Source: Tupaia tana (Eukaryota; Chordata; Mammalia; Scandentia; Tupaiidae). From it: a stretch of 64,000 nt of DNA. Positions 44,436 to 54,907 of the stretch are shown in pieces. Made by a program: the position numbers and the translations under genes. Numbering within the stretch: the stretch's first letter is position 1; the number at the start of each line of letters is the position of its first letter. Under the pieces are notes generated by a model. It was not told the origin of the DNA. It did no database searches and saw only the letters and a list, made by a program, of their open reading frames with translations. The DNA lies in NCBI GenBank assembly GCA_026018925.1, contig JAKSZU010000009.1, positions 35,176,082 to 35,240,081 on the forward strand, given 5' to 3'.

Positions 44436-44655
44436 AATATTTGTGTGTCGATTAAATTTTTTCCTGTTTTCCTTCCTCCCTCCTCCTATTACTCACCCCG
44501 TGTTACCCTCCCACCCTGTACTAACTCTAATATCTACAGTTGCTTCTTTCCAACTGGGTGCTTTTGATGCTGTTGCCTCTTCCTGAAATTCCCCATTTGC
44601 TTCTTTGCCTTTGTTGCAGATTAACCTACTGAAAGCCAAAGTCTGCCCATCATAT

Positions 44656-44786
44656 GAGGGGCCTTCAAAAGTTCATGGAAAATGTGTATCAGGAAATAAA
44701 ACTGTGCATAGATTTCAAAAACTTTTTGTACACAAATAAACTTGTACTTGAATTCCAATTTTCCGCAAAAGTTTTGAAGTTCCCTC
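44656..44786. mobile_element. Larger mariner-like MITE, copy 1
   Basis: A 131-bp element with inverted ends GAGGGGCCTTCAAAAGTTCATGG and GTTTTGAAGTTCCCTC, and the middle CATAGATTTCAAAAAC and ATAAACTTGTACTTGAATTCC. This resembles a mariner-type element common in placental mammals. Different family from MITEs 1-6. Confidence 0.7.
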
Positions 44787-44881
44787 ATGTTTTGTTTGAT
44801 ATGTATGGTGTTTATTGACTCCTTTTAAATGGGAAAATACTCCAATTCATTCATCACATACCCCACTACTTGCTAGTTTTT

Positions 44882-45137
44882 TTCGGAGAGGTTTTTTCAC
44901 TATAGGGCGTGTGCGCTCGCCAGAGAGAGAGAGAGACAGAGAGACAGAAAGCAAAAAATCACCCCCCGGGGGGATGGCCACGCCGCAATTCCTTCTCCTC
45001 TGTTCTCCTCTTGGGATCTTGGGCACTCACGCACACGCGCCCAGAGTGAGTTTTAAGCCACCGGGTCTGGGACGTGAACCGTGGTCGACTACGTGGGAGT
45101 CCAGCGACATAGCCATTACGGTAACTGCTGGCTCCCA
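44882..45137 (-). mobile_element. SINE L form, young, 16-bp TSD
   Basis: TATAGGGCGTGTGCGCTCGCC, CACCCCCCGGGGGG, ACGGTAACTGCTGGCTCCC. TSD ACTACTTGCTAGTTTT at 44865-44880 and 45138-45153, perfect. Confidence 0.96.
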
Positions 45138-45153
45138 ACTACTTGCTAGTTTT

Positions 45154-46408
45154 TACAGTTAGCCCATTTATACTCATGTTCTCTGCTGGGCTCCTGAAGG
45201 CATTTCAGTTTGAGACCTCTTCTGTCCCAGCTTAAATGCTATTCATCATTCCAGGACCATCTCAAGTGCCTTTTCTTCCATTAAAGTGTTCTTTGATCTG
45301 ATTATGACTTGATATTTCTTACCTGTCCCTCACTTTCCTGCTCAAATGTATAAAGTGCACTTTTTCCTCAGCATTGTGTTCAGGGTATATGGAAGTCTTA
45401 CTTACTCACTTATATTGAAGTCGAAACAATAGAGGGGTCCTGTCTCATTCATCTGTGCAACCTCTCTGGTACTCTACTAGCTGTCTTGCTCTTGTTAGTC
45501 ACTTAGATGTTTATTTACTGGTCAGCAAAATCACCCTTTTTGCAAAGCTTAAATACATAAGCACACAAAACCAAAAGTATTCTGTAGAAATGCATTTTTA
45601 AATGGGTAAAAGCACTTTATGGTAAGAATTCAAGAAGTATCTGACCAGATGATTCTCTGGGAAAGACAGAAAGTGGTTTTTCACTCAATCTGCAATGCTG
45701 GCACAGGATCGGCGTTTGTTTGTTTCTTTTTTTAGTTTTGCTTCCAAATTTGTATTGACGTCAGTCACTGAGACATCTTGGCTTGTGCTAAATTTCATAT
45801 TCAAGAGGATAGGCTTTGAAAGTAAATGGAGTGAAAACCCGTAAGATGGGAAGCTCTAAAATGAATGTGCATGGTTAGTGTAATCAGTGACTAATTAAGG
45901 TGAGGTTTATGGCTATTTCACTCTTTCACCCTGAAGAAATTTCAAGACTGTTCATGCACCACTTACTATTGACGAGTGGGAGGCCACAAGGGTTGGAAAG
46001 TCAATGTCATTGAGAAATCTAGTTTTGTCATAGGTCAGTTGACAGATGGGCTTGAGGCTTAAAGAATACTTATTCTCAGCAGGTCATTGTTTTTTTTTTC
46101 TTGTGATCCAGAAAGGCTGGATAGACCCCATACAGCCTCCAACCAAATGAGGAAGGAGATCAAGGCTGAATTCTGTGCCTCCATCTCTCTGTCCTTTGGG
46201 GCTTTCAGGCTGATAGTATTTTCATCACAAGGGACCAGGGCCTTATTTTCTCCACTCTCACCCTCCTCAGTCAAGAGAGATTGTGAAAAGATTAACGTTT
46301 GCAGTAGTGTTTGTAACAGCAAAAAGTTTAGAAACAACTAAAGGTCTGGTAATAAGGTATTAGATAACTTAGATGCAATACAGCCAGAAGCTAAACAGCT
46401 GTTTAAAA
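45154..46408. other. No gene recognised
   Basis: 1.25 kb, mostly unassigned. Two opposite frames at 46059-46341 lie over the same bases without any domain. TACTGGTCAGCAAAATCACC near 45517 shows no known motif. Confidence 0.45.
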
Positions 46409-46424
46409 AGAAAATAGATTTATG

Positions 46425-46660
46425 GGGCCAGCAGATGGAGTAGTAGTTACATCGCTGAATTCCCACATGGGCAACCATGGTTCAAAATTTGGACCTGGTG
46501 GTTTCAAACTCATACCAGGCACATGTACGTGTATGCCCAAGATCCTGGGAGAAGAATGAAGGAGAAGGGTTTGCAGCATGGCCATCCCGTATGGAGGGTG
46601 ATTCCTTGCTTTCTGTCTCTCCTTCTATCTCAATCTCTCTGGTGAGCACATGCACCCTAT

Positions 46661-46703
<43 letters not shown>

Positions 46704-46715
46704 CTCCCCAATAAA
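46425..46715 (+). mobile_element. SINE L form with internal A37, TSD
   Basis: GGCCAGCAGATGGAGTAGTAG to CCTATAGC, A37, TCTCTCCCCAATAA. TSD AGAAAATAGATTTATG at 46409-46424 and AGAAAATAAATTTATG at 46716-46731. The A run lies before the CTCTC end motif, not at the tail. Confidence 0.95.
46664..46700. repeat. A37 homopolymer
   Basis: 37 consecutive A at the same internal SINE site as the T46 at 43280-43325. Confidence 0.95.
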
Positions 46716-46846
46716 AGAAAATAAATTTATGCGTTCATTCATATACTTCTGAGGTATATGATTATACAATAATAGCCAATTGTCAAACAATACATTTTGT
46801 TAAAAAAAGGTTATGTACACACATATACTAACATGTATGTGCAAAA

Positions 46847-46970
46847 GGTTTTCAAAATGTTCAAGGAAATGTGTATTATGAAACAACTTATGCATAGATT
46901 TCAAAATTATGCACCAGAATAAACTTGTACTTTAATTCCATTTTTCTGTGAACTTTTTGAAGTCATCTCA
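46847..46970. mobile_element. Larger mariner-like MITE, copy 2
   Basis: GGTTTTCAAAATGTTCAAGG, GCATAGATTTCAAAATT, ATAAACTTGTACTTTAATTCC and GTGAACTTTTTGAAG. Same family and orientation as 44656-44786. Confidence 0.7.
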
Positions 46971-47465
46971 TACTTACAGAAGTCGGGGAGGACATCAGCT
47001 ATTTATCTGTGGGTGGGGATTCCAGGGGGACAATTCCTTTTCTATTTTCTTTTCTTCCATACTGTTTGTTTTCATAACAAGCCTGCCTTACTTTTATGAT
47101 AAATAGAAACAAGAAATAGAAAACTTTGTTTTGTAAAAAAGAAAAAGAGTCCTTTTTGGTATTCTTTATTCATACTGAGATATGAATTACTGACAAGAGT
47201 TATGAGTATCTTCCTTTCAGGAGAAGAGTGAAATAGGATTTCATCAGGTATCAAAGCTTTAATGTGGTGAGATATGGCTTGAAAGATGGGATTTCAGCTA
47301 GTTACTGGTAAACTGAAATTTGTCCGTTTCCTGACACTTCCTTTAGGGGGTTCTTTCTGTTGGAGTAAGAGATCTTCAAACCACTTTCAACAAGGGCCAG
47401 CAAGGGCAGTGCAGGCCTAGCAAGTAAGTTCTCAGGCCCTCCAGGGCTGCTTTTATTTTATTTTT
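46971..47465. other. No gene recognised
   Basis: Unassigned sequence. GGGCCAGCAAGGGCAG near 47394 resembles a SINE start only by chance. Confidence 0.4.
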
Positions 47466-47737
47466 TTCTTTTGAGGTTTTTGCTTTAGGGTGCATGCACT
47501 TGCTGGAGAGAGAGAGAGAGACAGAGAGAGACAGAGACAGAGAGAGGGAAAGTGAGAAATCACTTCTCAGGGGGGGATGGCCATGCTACAATCCCTTGTC
47601 CTCTGTTCTCTTCCCAAGATCTTGAGCCTGCATGCATACGTGCCCCTCATGAGTTTCAAGCCACTGGTTCCAGGACTCAAAATGCAGTCGGCCTCATGGG
47701 AGTCCAGAGATGTAACCTCTATGCCATCTGCTGGTCC
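47466..47737 (-). mobile_element. SINE L form with GA expansion
   Basis: TTTGAGGTTTTTGCTTTAGGG to TGCCATCTGCTGGTCC. The C/T tract complement has grown into about 50 bp of GAGACA repeats (47507-47550). Confidence 0.93.
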
Positions 47738-48816
47738 TCACTGCTTTGACCCAAGAAACTCCACTTCCGTCAGCTTTTATGACATTAGGATTTTGCCTGC
47801 CTATTTTGGGATGGACAGAGCCCAAGAACTCAAGAGATAACACTTGTTTGGGGGGCATGTCTGTACTTGAAGTTCTCATTGTGGGTTGGTGGCCTAGACT
47901 TGGATGTAATTTATTTTGTTTTCCATAGTGCTGGGTTGCTTGTGCTATGAGTCCATTGAAATGTAATGTGTCCCTTAGTTACACTTTATGTTATTTCTAG
48001 GTGGTTGATACATTTCCTTCCAAATTTCTCAACTAGAACCTAAAATCCTATAAATACACATCTTGAAGCATTGCTAAGGCATATAAACAGAGATGGGAAC
48101 CGATTTGGGTTATGAAGAAAATCTAGGCATGGCACAGATGCACAGATCTGAGGGGCTCCTCTGAGACATCAGGTAAGTCAAATGCTTACTGTTGTTAGGA
48201 GGGGAAAGTACTGAATTAATGGCCTTATCCATAACCCATGTTGCTGTGCCTCCGTGCCTGACTGAACCATGTGGTTTTCGATCCCAGTTCTCTTCCTACA
48301 ACGTAGCCTTTGAAGCTTCCCTGAAGGGTTCTTGGTATATGGAGAACTCTTTTTCCATCCTTTTCTATATATTTGTCCTTCCTTTTCCCCTTAGACCAGG
48401 GATGGATCCTGTCTTCTGCTTGGAGCTAATTGGGCAGATCTCTTTGTGTCCATTTAAGTCTGTTCTCAGGGCCAGGCCAGGTTTGAAAATGAGTCATCAC
48501 ATTGCTTTTCATTTGTAAACAATTTTACTAGTCCCAGATAGGATTTTTTTTAAAAGATTTTCATTTTATTTCTAGCAGAAATCCTCAAAACCAATAATTG
48601 AAAAAGAGGCATTGTTTATTCTAATAATACAGGCTTCCTTTACTATCTTGTATGACTGGCCACTCATCTTGTGGGAAGGCTGAGTGAATGATGCTCTTTT
48701 CTTGATGTGTGCCCTCCGGAGGTGAGATTAAAATGCTTCCGGGAATGGATTACCTAGAGCTTAAGCTATTTTTAGGATAAGGAAGTAAGCTAATGAAAGT
48801 TGGTTAATCTGTGATG
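47738..48816. other. No gene recognised
   Basis: 1.1 kb of SINE-free sequence. The 108-codon frame at 48192-48518 (+) has no domain I recognise. CAGGTAAGTCA near 48170 fits a splice donor by sequence, without other exon signs. Confidence 0.4.
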
Positions 48817-48930
48817 AGGAATTTTATTTATTTATTTATTTATTTATATTTGCAGAGATAGAGTACTTGCCAGAGAGAGAACACACGAGCACATCCCCAA
48901 TGGGGTATAGTCACATTGCAGTCCTTTGCC
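48817..48930 (-). mobile_element. SINE C form, fragment
   Basis: TTTATTTATTTATTTATAT tail and CATCCCCAATGGGGTATAG. Truncated. Confidence 0.6.
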
Positions 48931-48983
48931 ACTATTTTTCATCACATATCATGAGCAATTTATAATCAGCAAATATTTTTTAA

Positions 48984-49169
48984 GAATTATTTATTTTATT
49001 ATTATTATTATTTAAAAATTTGCTTTAGAACACATTTGCTCACCAGAGAGAGAGAGATATAGAGAGACAGGGAAAGTGAGAAAGCAAGCCTCCAGGTCCT
49101 GGACTCGAACTGTGGTTGATCCTGTGAGAGTCCAGCACCTTAATCACCATGCTACCTGCTGGCCCCAAG
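48984..49169 (-). mobile_element. SINE S form, 16-bp TSD
   Basis: TTATTATTATTATTATTT tail, GAAAGTGAGAAAGCAAGCC, B box GTTCGAGTCC (minus), ending CTACCTGCTGGCCCC. TSD AGCAAATATTTTTTAA at 48968-48983 and 49170-49185, perfect. It has a TTGCTTTAGAACACATTTGC block like an L end, so it is a mixed form. Confidence 0.95.
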
Positions 49170-49185
49170 AGCAAATATTTTTTAA

Positions 49186-49544
49186 AAGTAGATCATTTTA
49201 AAAAGTGAGAAGTTCCTTTGTTGGGAGAATACTGCATAAAGCCTAGAATATGAGTGAGTGTAAAGGGAAAGGTATTGCTGTAGTTTGTCAAGAGGCCTAG
49301 ATACCTGTCCTAGTCCTAAGACTGATTTTATTCAATATGACATCCATTTCTCCTAAATTGAAATATCTGGCTATCCCTCTTTATCTAGAAAATAGGAGCA
49401 AAATACCTTCGTTACCCACTTCACAGAGCTGTTGCAAGGATCAAAAAAAGTAATACTCTAGCTCCTTGAAAATCTTTAAATCCTAGAACAGGCACACACA
49501 CCACAGTTTATCAGTCACCAAGCCCACCTTTTGGGATAGTTTTG
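49186..49544. other. No gene recognised
   Basis: Possible MIR scrap at 49385-49450 (CTTCACAGAGCTGTTGCAAGG, GATC). Otherwise unassigned. Confidence 0.4.
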
Positions 49545-49561
49545 AAATGCTGTCCCTTTTT

Positions 49562-49825
49562 TTTTTTTTTTTGAGAGGTTTTTCGCTATAGGGCACGTGC
49601 ACTCGCCAGACGGACAAAGAGAGACATAGAGACAGAAAGCGAGAAATCACCCCCCGGGGGAGATGGTCACGCCGTAATCCCTTCTCCTCCATTCTCCTCT
49701 CGGGATCTTGGGCACGCACGCACACGCACCCGGCGTGAGTTTTAAGCCGCCGGGTCCGGGACGCGAACCGCTGTCGACTATGTGGGAGTCCAGCGACATA
49801 GCCATTACGCTAACTGCTGGTTCCC
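49562..49825 (-). mobile_element. SINE L form, young, 17-bp TSD
   Basis: TTTTTCGCTATAGGGCACGTG, CACCCCCCGGGGGAG and ACGCTAACTGCTGGTTCCC. TSD AAATGCTGTCCCTTTTT at 49545-49561 and 49826-49842, perfect. The A box is intact. The B box has one change (GGTTCGCGTCC). Confidence 0.97.
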
Positions 49826-49842
49826 AAATGCTGTCCCTTTTT

Positions 49843-50087
49843 GATCTGAACTTTTCTGACACAACTAGAGTCAAACTCTTTTTCTAGGCTACAGCAAGTG
49901 TCTCCTAACCTATCTTTCTCCTTCTAGTCTTCTTTCCTAAAATCTATTCTCCACTATTCTGCCAGATTACTCCTCATAGAGCCACTTTTAATCATATCTT
50001 TCCTTTGCTCTCAAATCATCAGTAGCTCCATATTACCTATTGAATCAAGTCCAAACTCCTTGGCTTGGTGTCTAAAAGTCTTCGTGA
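49843..50087 (-). mobile_element. Old repeat, unresolved
   Basis: TCAAGTCCAAACTCCTTGGC, then TCTAAAAGTCTTCG, continuing after the SINE with TTTATGATCTAAGTCCC, belong to a widespread old mammalian repeat whose family I cannot name with confidence. Confidence 0.4.
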
Positions 50088-50114
50088 GGACCAGCAGTTA
50101 AGGTAATGGCTATG
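50088..50114 (+). mobile_element. SINE head fragment, 27 bp
   Basis: GGACCAGCAGTTAAGGTAAT then GGCTATG: the first 27 bp of an L SINE, directly followed by a full L SINE in the same direction. Confidence 0.85.
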
Positions 50115-50374
50115 GGGAACCAGCAGTTAGCATAATGGCTGTGTCGCTGGACTCTCATGTAGTAGACCGCGGTTCACATCCTGGACCCGGTGGCTTAAAA
50201 CTCACGCCGGGCACGTGTGCGTGTGTGCCCAAGATCCCAAGAGGAGAATGGAGGAGAAGGGATTGTGGCGTGGCCATCCCCCCTGGGGGGTGATTTCTCG
50301 CTTTCTGTCTCTCTGTCTCTCTCTGTCTGGTGAGCACACGCACCCTATAGCAAAAAATCTCTAAAAAAAAAAAA
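50115..50374 (+). mobile_element. SINE L form
   Basis: GGGAACCAGCAGTTAGCATAATGG to CTATAGCAAAAAATCTCT plus A12. Flanks GTCTTCGTGAGGA (before the head fragment) and ATCTTTATGATC look like an imperfect TSD around both pieces. Confidence 0.95.
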
Positions 50375-51060
50375 GTAAATCTTTATGATCTAAGTCCCAC
50401 TAAGATTACTATCCTCTTTCTCCTTTCCTCCCCTTATATTCTTTTATCATCTATTCAGCTTATAACATTTATATTCTGCAAATGCCCTATACTTTCTTGA
50501 AGTCTGTATGATTTTTGTCATTTCTTCATACCTGCTTTTTTCTTCTCAAGTGTCAAAATTAAATGTTTTGAGGACCTAGTTTAAATGCCATTTTTCCCCA
50601 TAAAACTTTTTAATATCTCCCTTGAGGACATCTGTTTGGCAAGGTGTTATGAAGTAAAATCAAGCATTACATACTGGTCAAATAAGATGACTTCTTAGGT
50701 CCTTTCCAAATTAATTCATTTTCTTTCTTTTTTTTCTTTTTTTTTTTTTTTTTCCCATCACTATGGAAACCACACCAAAGTCCTCTGGGAGGGTTTTGTG
50801 CCAAAGCCAAGTCTAGACATAGCAAAGCTGTTTCAGGTCATCGTGTTTCGATAAATCGAATAATGTTTTCTATCTGCTAGTCTTCCTAGTTTCTCCTTCC
50901 TTCTACCTTGAGTTTCTTGCTCTGTTCATACTGGCAGAGCACTTTGTTGTTTCTACCAAAGAGGAAGTCAAGCTGGGAACTTATTTGGAGCAGAAATGAT
51001 GTATGCCAACACTGCTCAGGAAAAAAATGGTGCCAGTCTGTTGACCTGGCTCATGCTATC
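50375..51060. other. No gene; unique-looking block
   Basis: Starts with the rest of the unresolved old repeat. 50756-50870 is repeat-free in appearance, with CTATGGAAACCACACC and the palindrome TCGATAAATCGA. The 77-residue frame at 50908-51141 has no domain. Confidence 0.4.
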
Positions 51061-51260
51061 ACAAAATGGTATTTAATCACTGTAATTGTTCTCTCTTCTA
51101 AACTCTTCCACTATTCTTCATCCACTGTGTTTTCCTCCTAAGTGCTTCAAGTACACATCTTCCTTTCCAGACTAGAAGTTCTTTGAGGGCTAGGACCTTT
51201 AGTATTCATTATTTTAGTCCTCATAGTCAATGCTTGGTGAATTGACAGTGAAAGAAGAAG
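51061..51260 (-). mobile_element. L2-like 3' fragment
   Basis: CTAGAAGTTCTTTGAGGGC, AGGACCTTTAGTATTCATT and AATGCTTGGTGAATTGA fit the antisense L2 3' end. Decayed. Confidence 0.5.
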
Positions 51261-51781
51261 AATCTTTCAAGTTGATTTTTTTTTCTTGGGCAGAAGATAC
51301 ACACCACAATAAAGGATTCCTTGACCCCCTACCCATCCTCTGTGATACTAGCCTTTGTGAAGGTTCTCTTTGTGGCTAGTCAAAATCAGTCTCCTACTGT
51401 GAGGGAAAGACTGATTCTGGCAAAGCAGGTCTTGACTTTGTGCAGCAATTCCACTGGGTTCCTAGGAGAGAGAGCAATTTTAGAAAGAATGATTCATTTG
51501 TTTAGTTTTTACTTCAAGTGGGGAAAATAAATAGCAATCAATCATAGCGTAGCCATGAACTTTTCACTAGGGATCCTATAGCTATATGACACACAACTTC
51601 AACAAAATCTCATGAGCATGAATCAAATGCAGCAACCACAAAGATACAAGATAACCTGACAATCTGGGGAAAAGGAATATTAGCATGAGCAAGGAAGACA
51701 CACAATGGAGTCTGCCTTAGTACACACACTTTGCAGAATAATTTAGGAGTAGCTGGGAGAATAGCTATACAAACCACAGAA
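51261..51781. other. No gene recognised
   Basis: Unassigned. The 69-residue frame at 51321-51530 has no domain. Confidence 0.45.
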
Positions 51782-51798
51782 AGCAATAGTAGTCCTTC

Positions 51799-52055
51799 CT
51801 TTTTTTTTTTTTTGAGAGGTTTTTGCTATATGGTGCGTGCTCTCGCCAGAAAGACAAAGAGACAGAAAGTGAGAAATCACCCCCCCTAGGGGGGATGGCC
51901 ACGCAGCAATCCCTTCTCCTCCTTTATCCTCTCGGGGTCTTGGACATGCACGCACATGCGCCTAGTGTGAGTTTAAGCCACCAGGTCCAGGAATCGAACC
52001 GTGGTAGACTACATGGGAGTCCAGTGACATAGTCATTATACTAAATGCTGGTCCC
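51799..52055 (-). mobile_element. SINE L form, cluster copy a
   Basis: CTATATGGTGCGTGC, CACCCCCCCTAGGGGGG, ACTAAATGCTGGTCCC. Preceded by AGCAATAGTAGTCC (51782-51795) and followed by AGCAATAGCAGTCC (52056-52069). Shares rare variants with copy b. Confidence 0.95.
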
Positions 52056-52069
52056 AGCAATAGCAGTCC

Positions 52070-52332
52070 TTTTTTTTTTTTTTTTTTTTTGAGAGGTTTT
52101 CGCTATAGGGCTCGTGTGCTCGCCAGACAGAGAGAGACAGAGAGACAGAAAGCGAGAAATCACCCCCTAGGGGGCATGGCCACGCCACAATCCCTTCTCC
52201 TCCATTCTCCTCTCGGGATCTTGGGGATGCACACGCGCCCAGCGTGAGTTTAAGCCACCGGGTCCAGGAATTGAACCGTGGTAGACTACATGGGAGTTCA
52301 ATGACATAGCCATTATACTAAATGCTGGTCCC
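52070..52332 (-). mobile_element. SINE L form, cluster copy b
   Basis: T20 tail, CTATAGGGCTCGTGTGC, CACCCCCTAGGGGG, ACTAAATGCTGGTCCC. Followed by AGCAATAGTAGTC at 52333-52345. GTGGTAGACTACATGGG and ACTAAATGCTGG match copy a, not the family consensus. Confidence 0.95.
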
Positions 52333-52345
52333 AGCAATAGTAGTC

Positions 52346-52603
52346 TTTTTTTTTTTTTTTTTTTTTGAGAGGTTTTCACTATAGGGCGTGTGCGCTCGCC
52401 AGACAGAGACAGAGAGACAGAAAACGAGAAATCACCTCCCAGGGGAGATGGCCACGACGCAATCCCTTCTCCTCCATTCTCCTCTTGGGATCTTGGGCAC
52501 GCACGCACACGTGATGAGTTTTAAGCCACCCGGTCTGGGACGCGAACCGCAGTAGACTACATGGGAGTCCAGCGACATAGCCATTAAGGTAACTGCTGGT
52601 CCC
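52346..52603 (-). mobile_element. SINE L form, cluster copy c
   Basis: T21 tail, CTATAGGGCGTGTGCGC, CACCTCCCAGGGGAG and AAGGTAACTGCTGGTCCC. Followed by AGTAGTCCTTC (52604-52614), the end of the target. A short deletion removes the CGCCCGGCG segment. Confidence 0.95.
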
Positions 52604-52614
52604 AGTAGTCCTTC

Positions 52615-52879
52615 TTAAGAGTTCATTAGGTTTTAGGTAACAACATGGTACATTGAAGTTTCTTTTTTACTTTTCTTTTTAAAATTTTTTAACATTGGTG
52701 ATTATACTTTACCTGGAGGTCTGATCACAGGTATCAGATCTTTTTCTCCCTTTTCTCTCTTGTTCTTGCTTTCATTTCCTCACTTTCATATTCTCTTTTC
52801 TCCCTCTCCTGAATGGTAAGGGACATGCCAAGAGAGTAAGGACACTTGCCTTTAGACCTAAGAGATGTCAATTCCATAA
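52615..52879. other. No gene; C/T-rich
   Basis: C/T-rich stretch at 52735-52810, otherwise unassigned. Confidence 0.4.
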
Positions 52880-52910
<31 letters not shown>

Positions 52911-52977
52911 CACATATACATGTGTGTATATACATCAACTCTCTCTGTGTGTATATATATTATATATATAATATATA
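52880..52977. repeat. (TG)n and (TA)n microsatellite
   Basis: TG repeats to 52910, then TGTGTATATACA and a TATATAT block to 52977. Confidence 0.95.
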
Positions 52978-53438
52978 CTCAAAGGCTAAAAAATTGGAAA
53001 TGTTGAATTTATAAATTGGACTAAGGTTCATACATAGAGGAAATAGTAAGAAAATAGTAAGAAACCTCATATATTTAAGATACTGACTCATAAAATCAGC
53101 ACATACAGTTAAGAGACAGTATATGGGTAAAGCTAGAATTTGGGAAAAAGACTTGACTCTAGTATAATCAGTATTGTTGAAATCAGTATTAAAGGAAATA
53201 ATAGGCCAATGGAAAAAGGTTAGTCAGCCAGGAAGCCAACAGTGGTCAGGGCCAGAGGGACTCAGACACAGATTCTAAGAGGCATACATATTCCAGGCAC
53301 CAGGGAGGCCTTTTTCTCAATTGGGGAGCAGAGGAGGTGGGCCTTACTATGATCTGGGTGAAACATCTTTGAGGAATAGCATTTCTTCTGTGCTCTGAGT
53401 TCATGTGTATCCTATAACCTTTGATGATGAAATCCACA
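52978..53438. other. No gene recognised
   Basis: Unassigned. AATAGTAAGAAA is duplicated near 53043. The 89-residue minus frame at 53246-53515 runs into a SINE. Confidence 0.45.
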
Positions 53439-53450
53439 CTGTAGTATCTT

Positions 53451-53710
53451 TTTTTTAAAAATAAAAGAGATTTTTTGCTATAGAGTGCGTTAGCTTGCTG
53501 AAGAGACAGAGACACAGAGAGACAGAAAGCTAGAACTCACCCCCAGGGTGATTGGTCATCCCGCAATCCCTTCTCCAGTCTCCTCTTGGGATTTTGGGTA
53601 CACACGCATACTGTCCAGTGTGAGTTTGAAACCACCAGGTCCCAGACTCAAACCATGGTCAGTTATGTGGAAGTCCTGCATTTTAACCACTATGCCACCT
53701 GCTGGCCCTG
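53451..53710 (-). mobile_element. SINE L form, TSD
   Basis: TTTTTTGCTATAGAGTGCG, CACCCCCAGGGTGATTGG, CACCTGCTGGCCC. TSD CTGTAGTATCTT at 53439-53450 and CTGTGGTATCTT at 53714-53725. Confidence 0.93.
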
Positions 53711-53725
53711 AATCTGTGGTATCTT

Positions 53726-54461
53726 AATACCAGAAGAGGTTTGGAAAATACACACAAACACACCCCACCTTGGCTTCTGCAAATGAATGAATAAATGGAC
53801 ATGTAGGTATTCTGGTTTCTATAGTAGTCTCTTGTGTGCTTTGCAGCATGATTCACTCTTCCTGAGTTTGACCCATGGCAATACAAGATTGAGTTTCTGG
53901 ATATACAAGGCTGAGGAGAAATATCTGGGTTTTAGTGTATTTGCAAAGGCTCCAGAAAAGCCTTTTGACTGGATGAGTTGTCAGTATTCTGCTCAGTCTC
54001 ACCACTCTCCACAGCAGGGGGAATAGATTAGCTTTGTACCACCTGATGGCACACAGTATAGACTTCAGATTTTAGCAAATGTTTCCTCTGTGCTCTCCAC
54101 CCTGATCCATTGATATTGAGAGTGTTCCTCTTGTTTATCCATTTCCTCTTTCATTTCAAAAATGTCTCAGCTGTGTTTGTGTCTTTTCCTTTCTTTGGGG
54201 TTCAGAGCAATCTGTTCGTTTTGAAAAGCCAATAGTTTCTACAGTGTGTGAGGAAACAGGGTCCGAGTAACTAGAAACTTGGTTCTTCGTCTTTTGCAGG
54301 TATCTCAGGGAGAACCAAGAGTTGGTAGAAATTTATTCGTTTTAACAGTGTGTTTTGTTCAGCTAAACTGCTATCATCCTCTCTTGATTCCATTTAAGCT
54401 ACTGTTGCAATAAGAATAGGCATTAGTTCTGTGCCTTGTCCTTCCTCCATTTAAAAAAAAG
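53726..54461. other. No gene recognised
   Basis: 740 bp unassigned. The frame at 53787-54026 (+) has no domain. Confidence 0.45.
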
Positions 54462-54727
54462 TGTTACAGGGTGTGTGAGCTTGCCAGAAGTCTGTGTGTG
54501 GGGAGAGAGAGAGCGAGAAAGAGAGAGAAAGAGAGAGAATGAAAAAGCACCTCCCCCATTGGGGATAGCCATATTGCAATCCCTACTCCTACATCTCCTT
54601 TCAGTATTTTGGGGCACACATGCACATGCACCCAGCATATTTTTCAAGCTGCCAGGTCTTGGATTCTAACCATGCAGTTGGTCATATGGGATCCAGTTGC
54701 CCTAAATCACCACACCACAGACTGCCC
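54462..54727 (-). mobile_element. SINE L form, diverged
   Basis: GTTACAGGGTGTGTGAGC, a GA expansion, CACCTCCCCCATTGGGGATAG and CACCACACCACAGACTGCCC. An old copy. Confidence 0.82.
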
Positions 54728-54907
54728 TGCCTTGCCCGTTTTTGGGGCAATCAGTTTTTCTTTACTTATGGCATCTGGAAAAGTTTTCTGTATTATTTAG
54801 TGTCATTTGTATTATCTATTGAGTTAAAAAATTATATCTGAATGTAACCACTGGCCAATTTTTGTTGATATCAGTAAGAAAACAGAGGTTTCTATTTAGA
54901 TCCTTCA

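Noticed and set aside
48160..48185. Splice donor CAGGTAAGT after a short open frame
   Set aside because: Such sites are expected by chance in 128 kb of two-strand sequence; no acceptor, domain or codon signal supports an exon.
51782..52614. CRISPR-like or other regular array
   Set aside because: Three 260-bp units with 14-bp repeats are SINEs with their target duplication, not a repeat-spacer array; the genome is mammalian.
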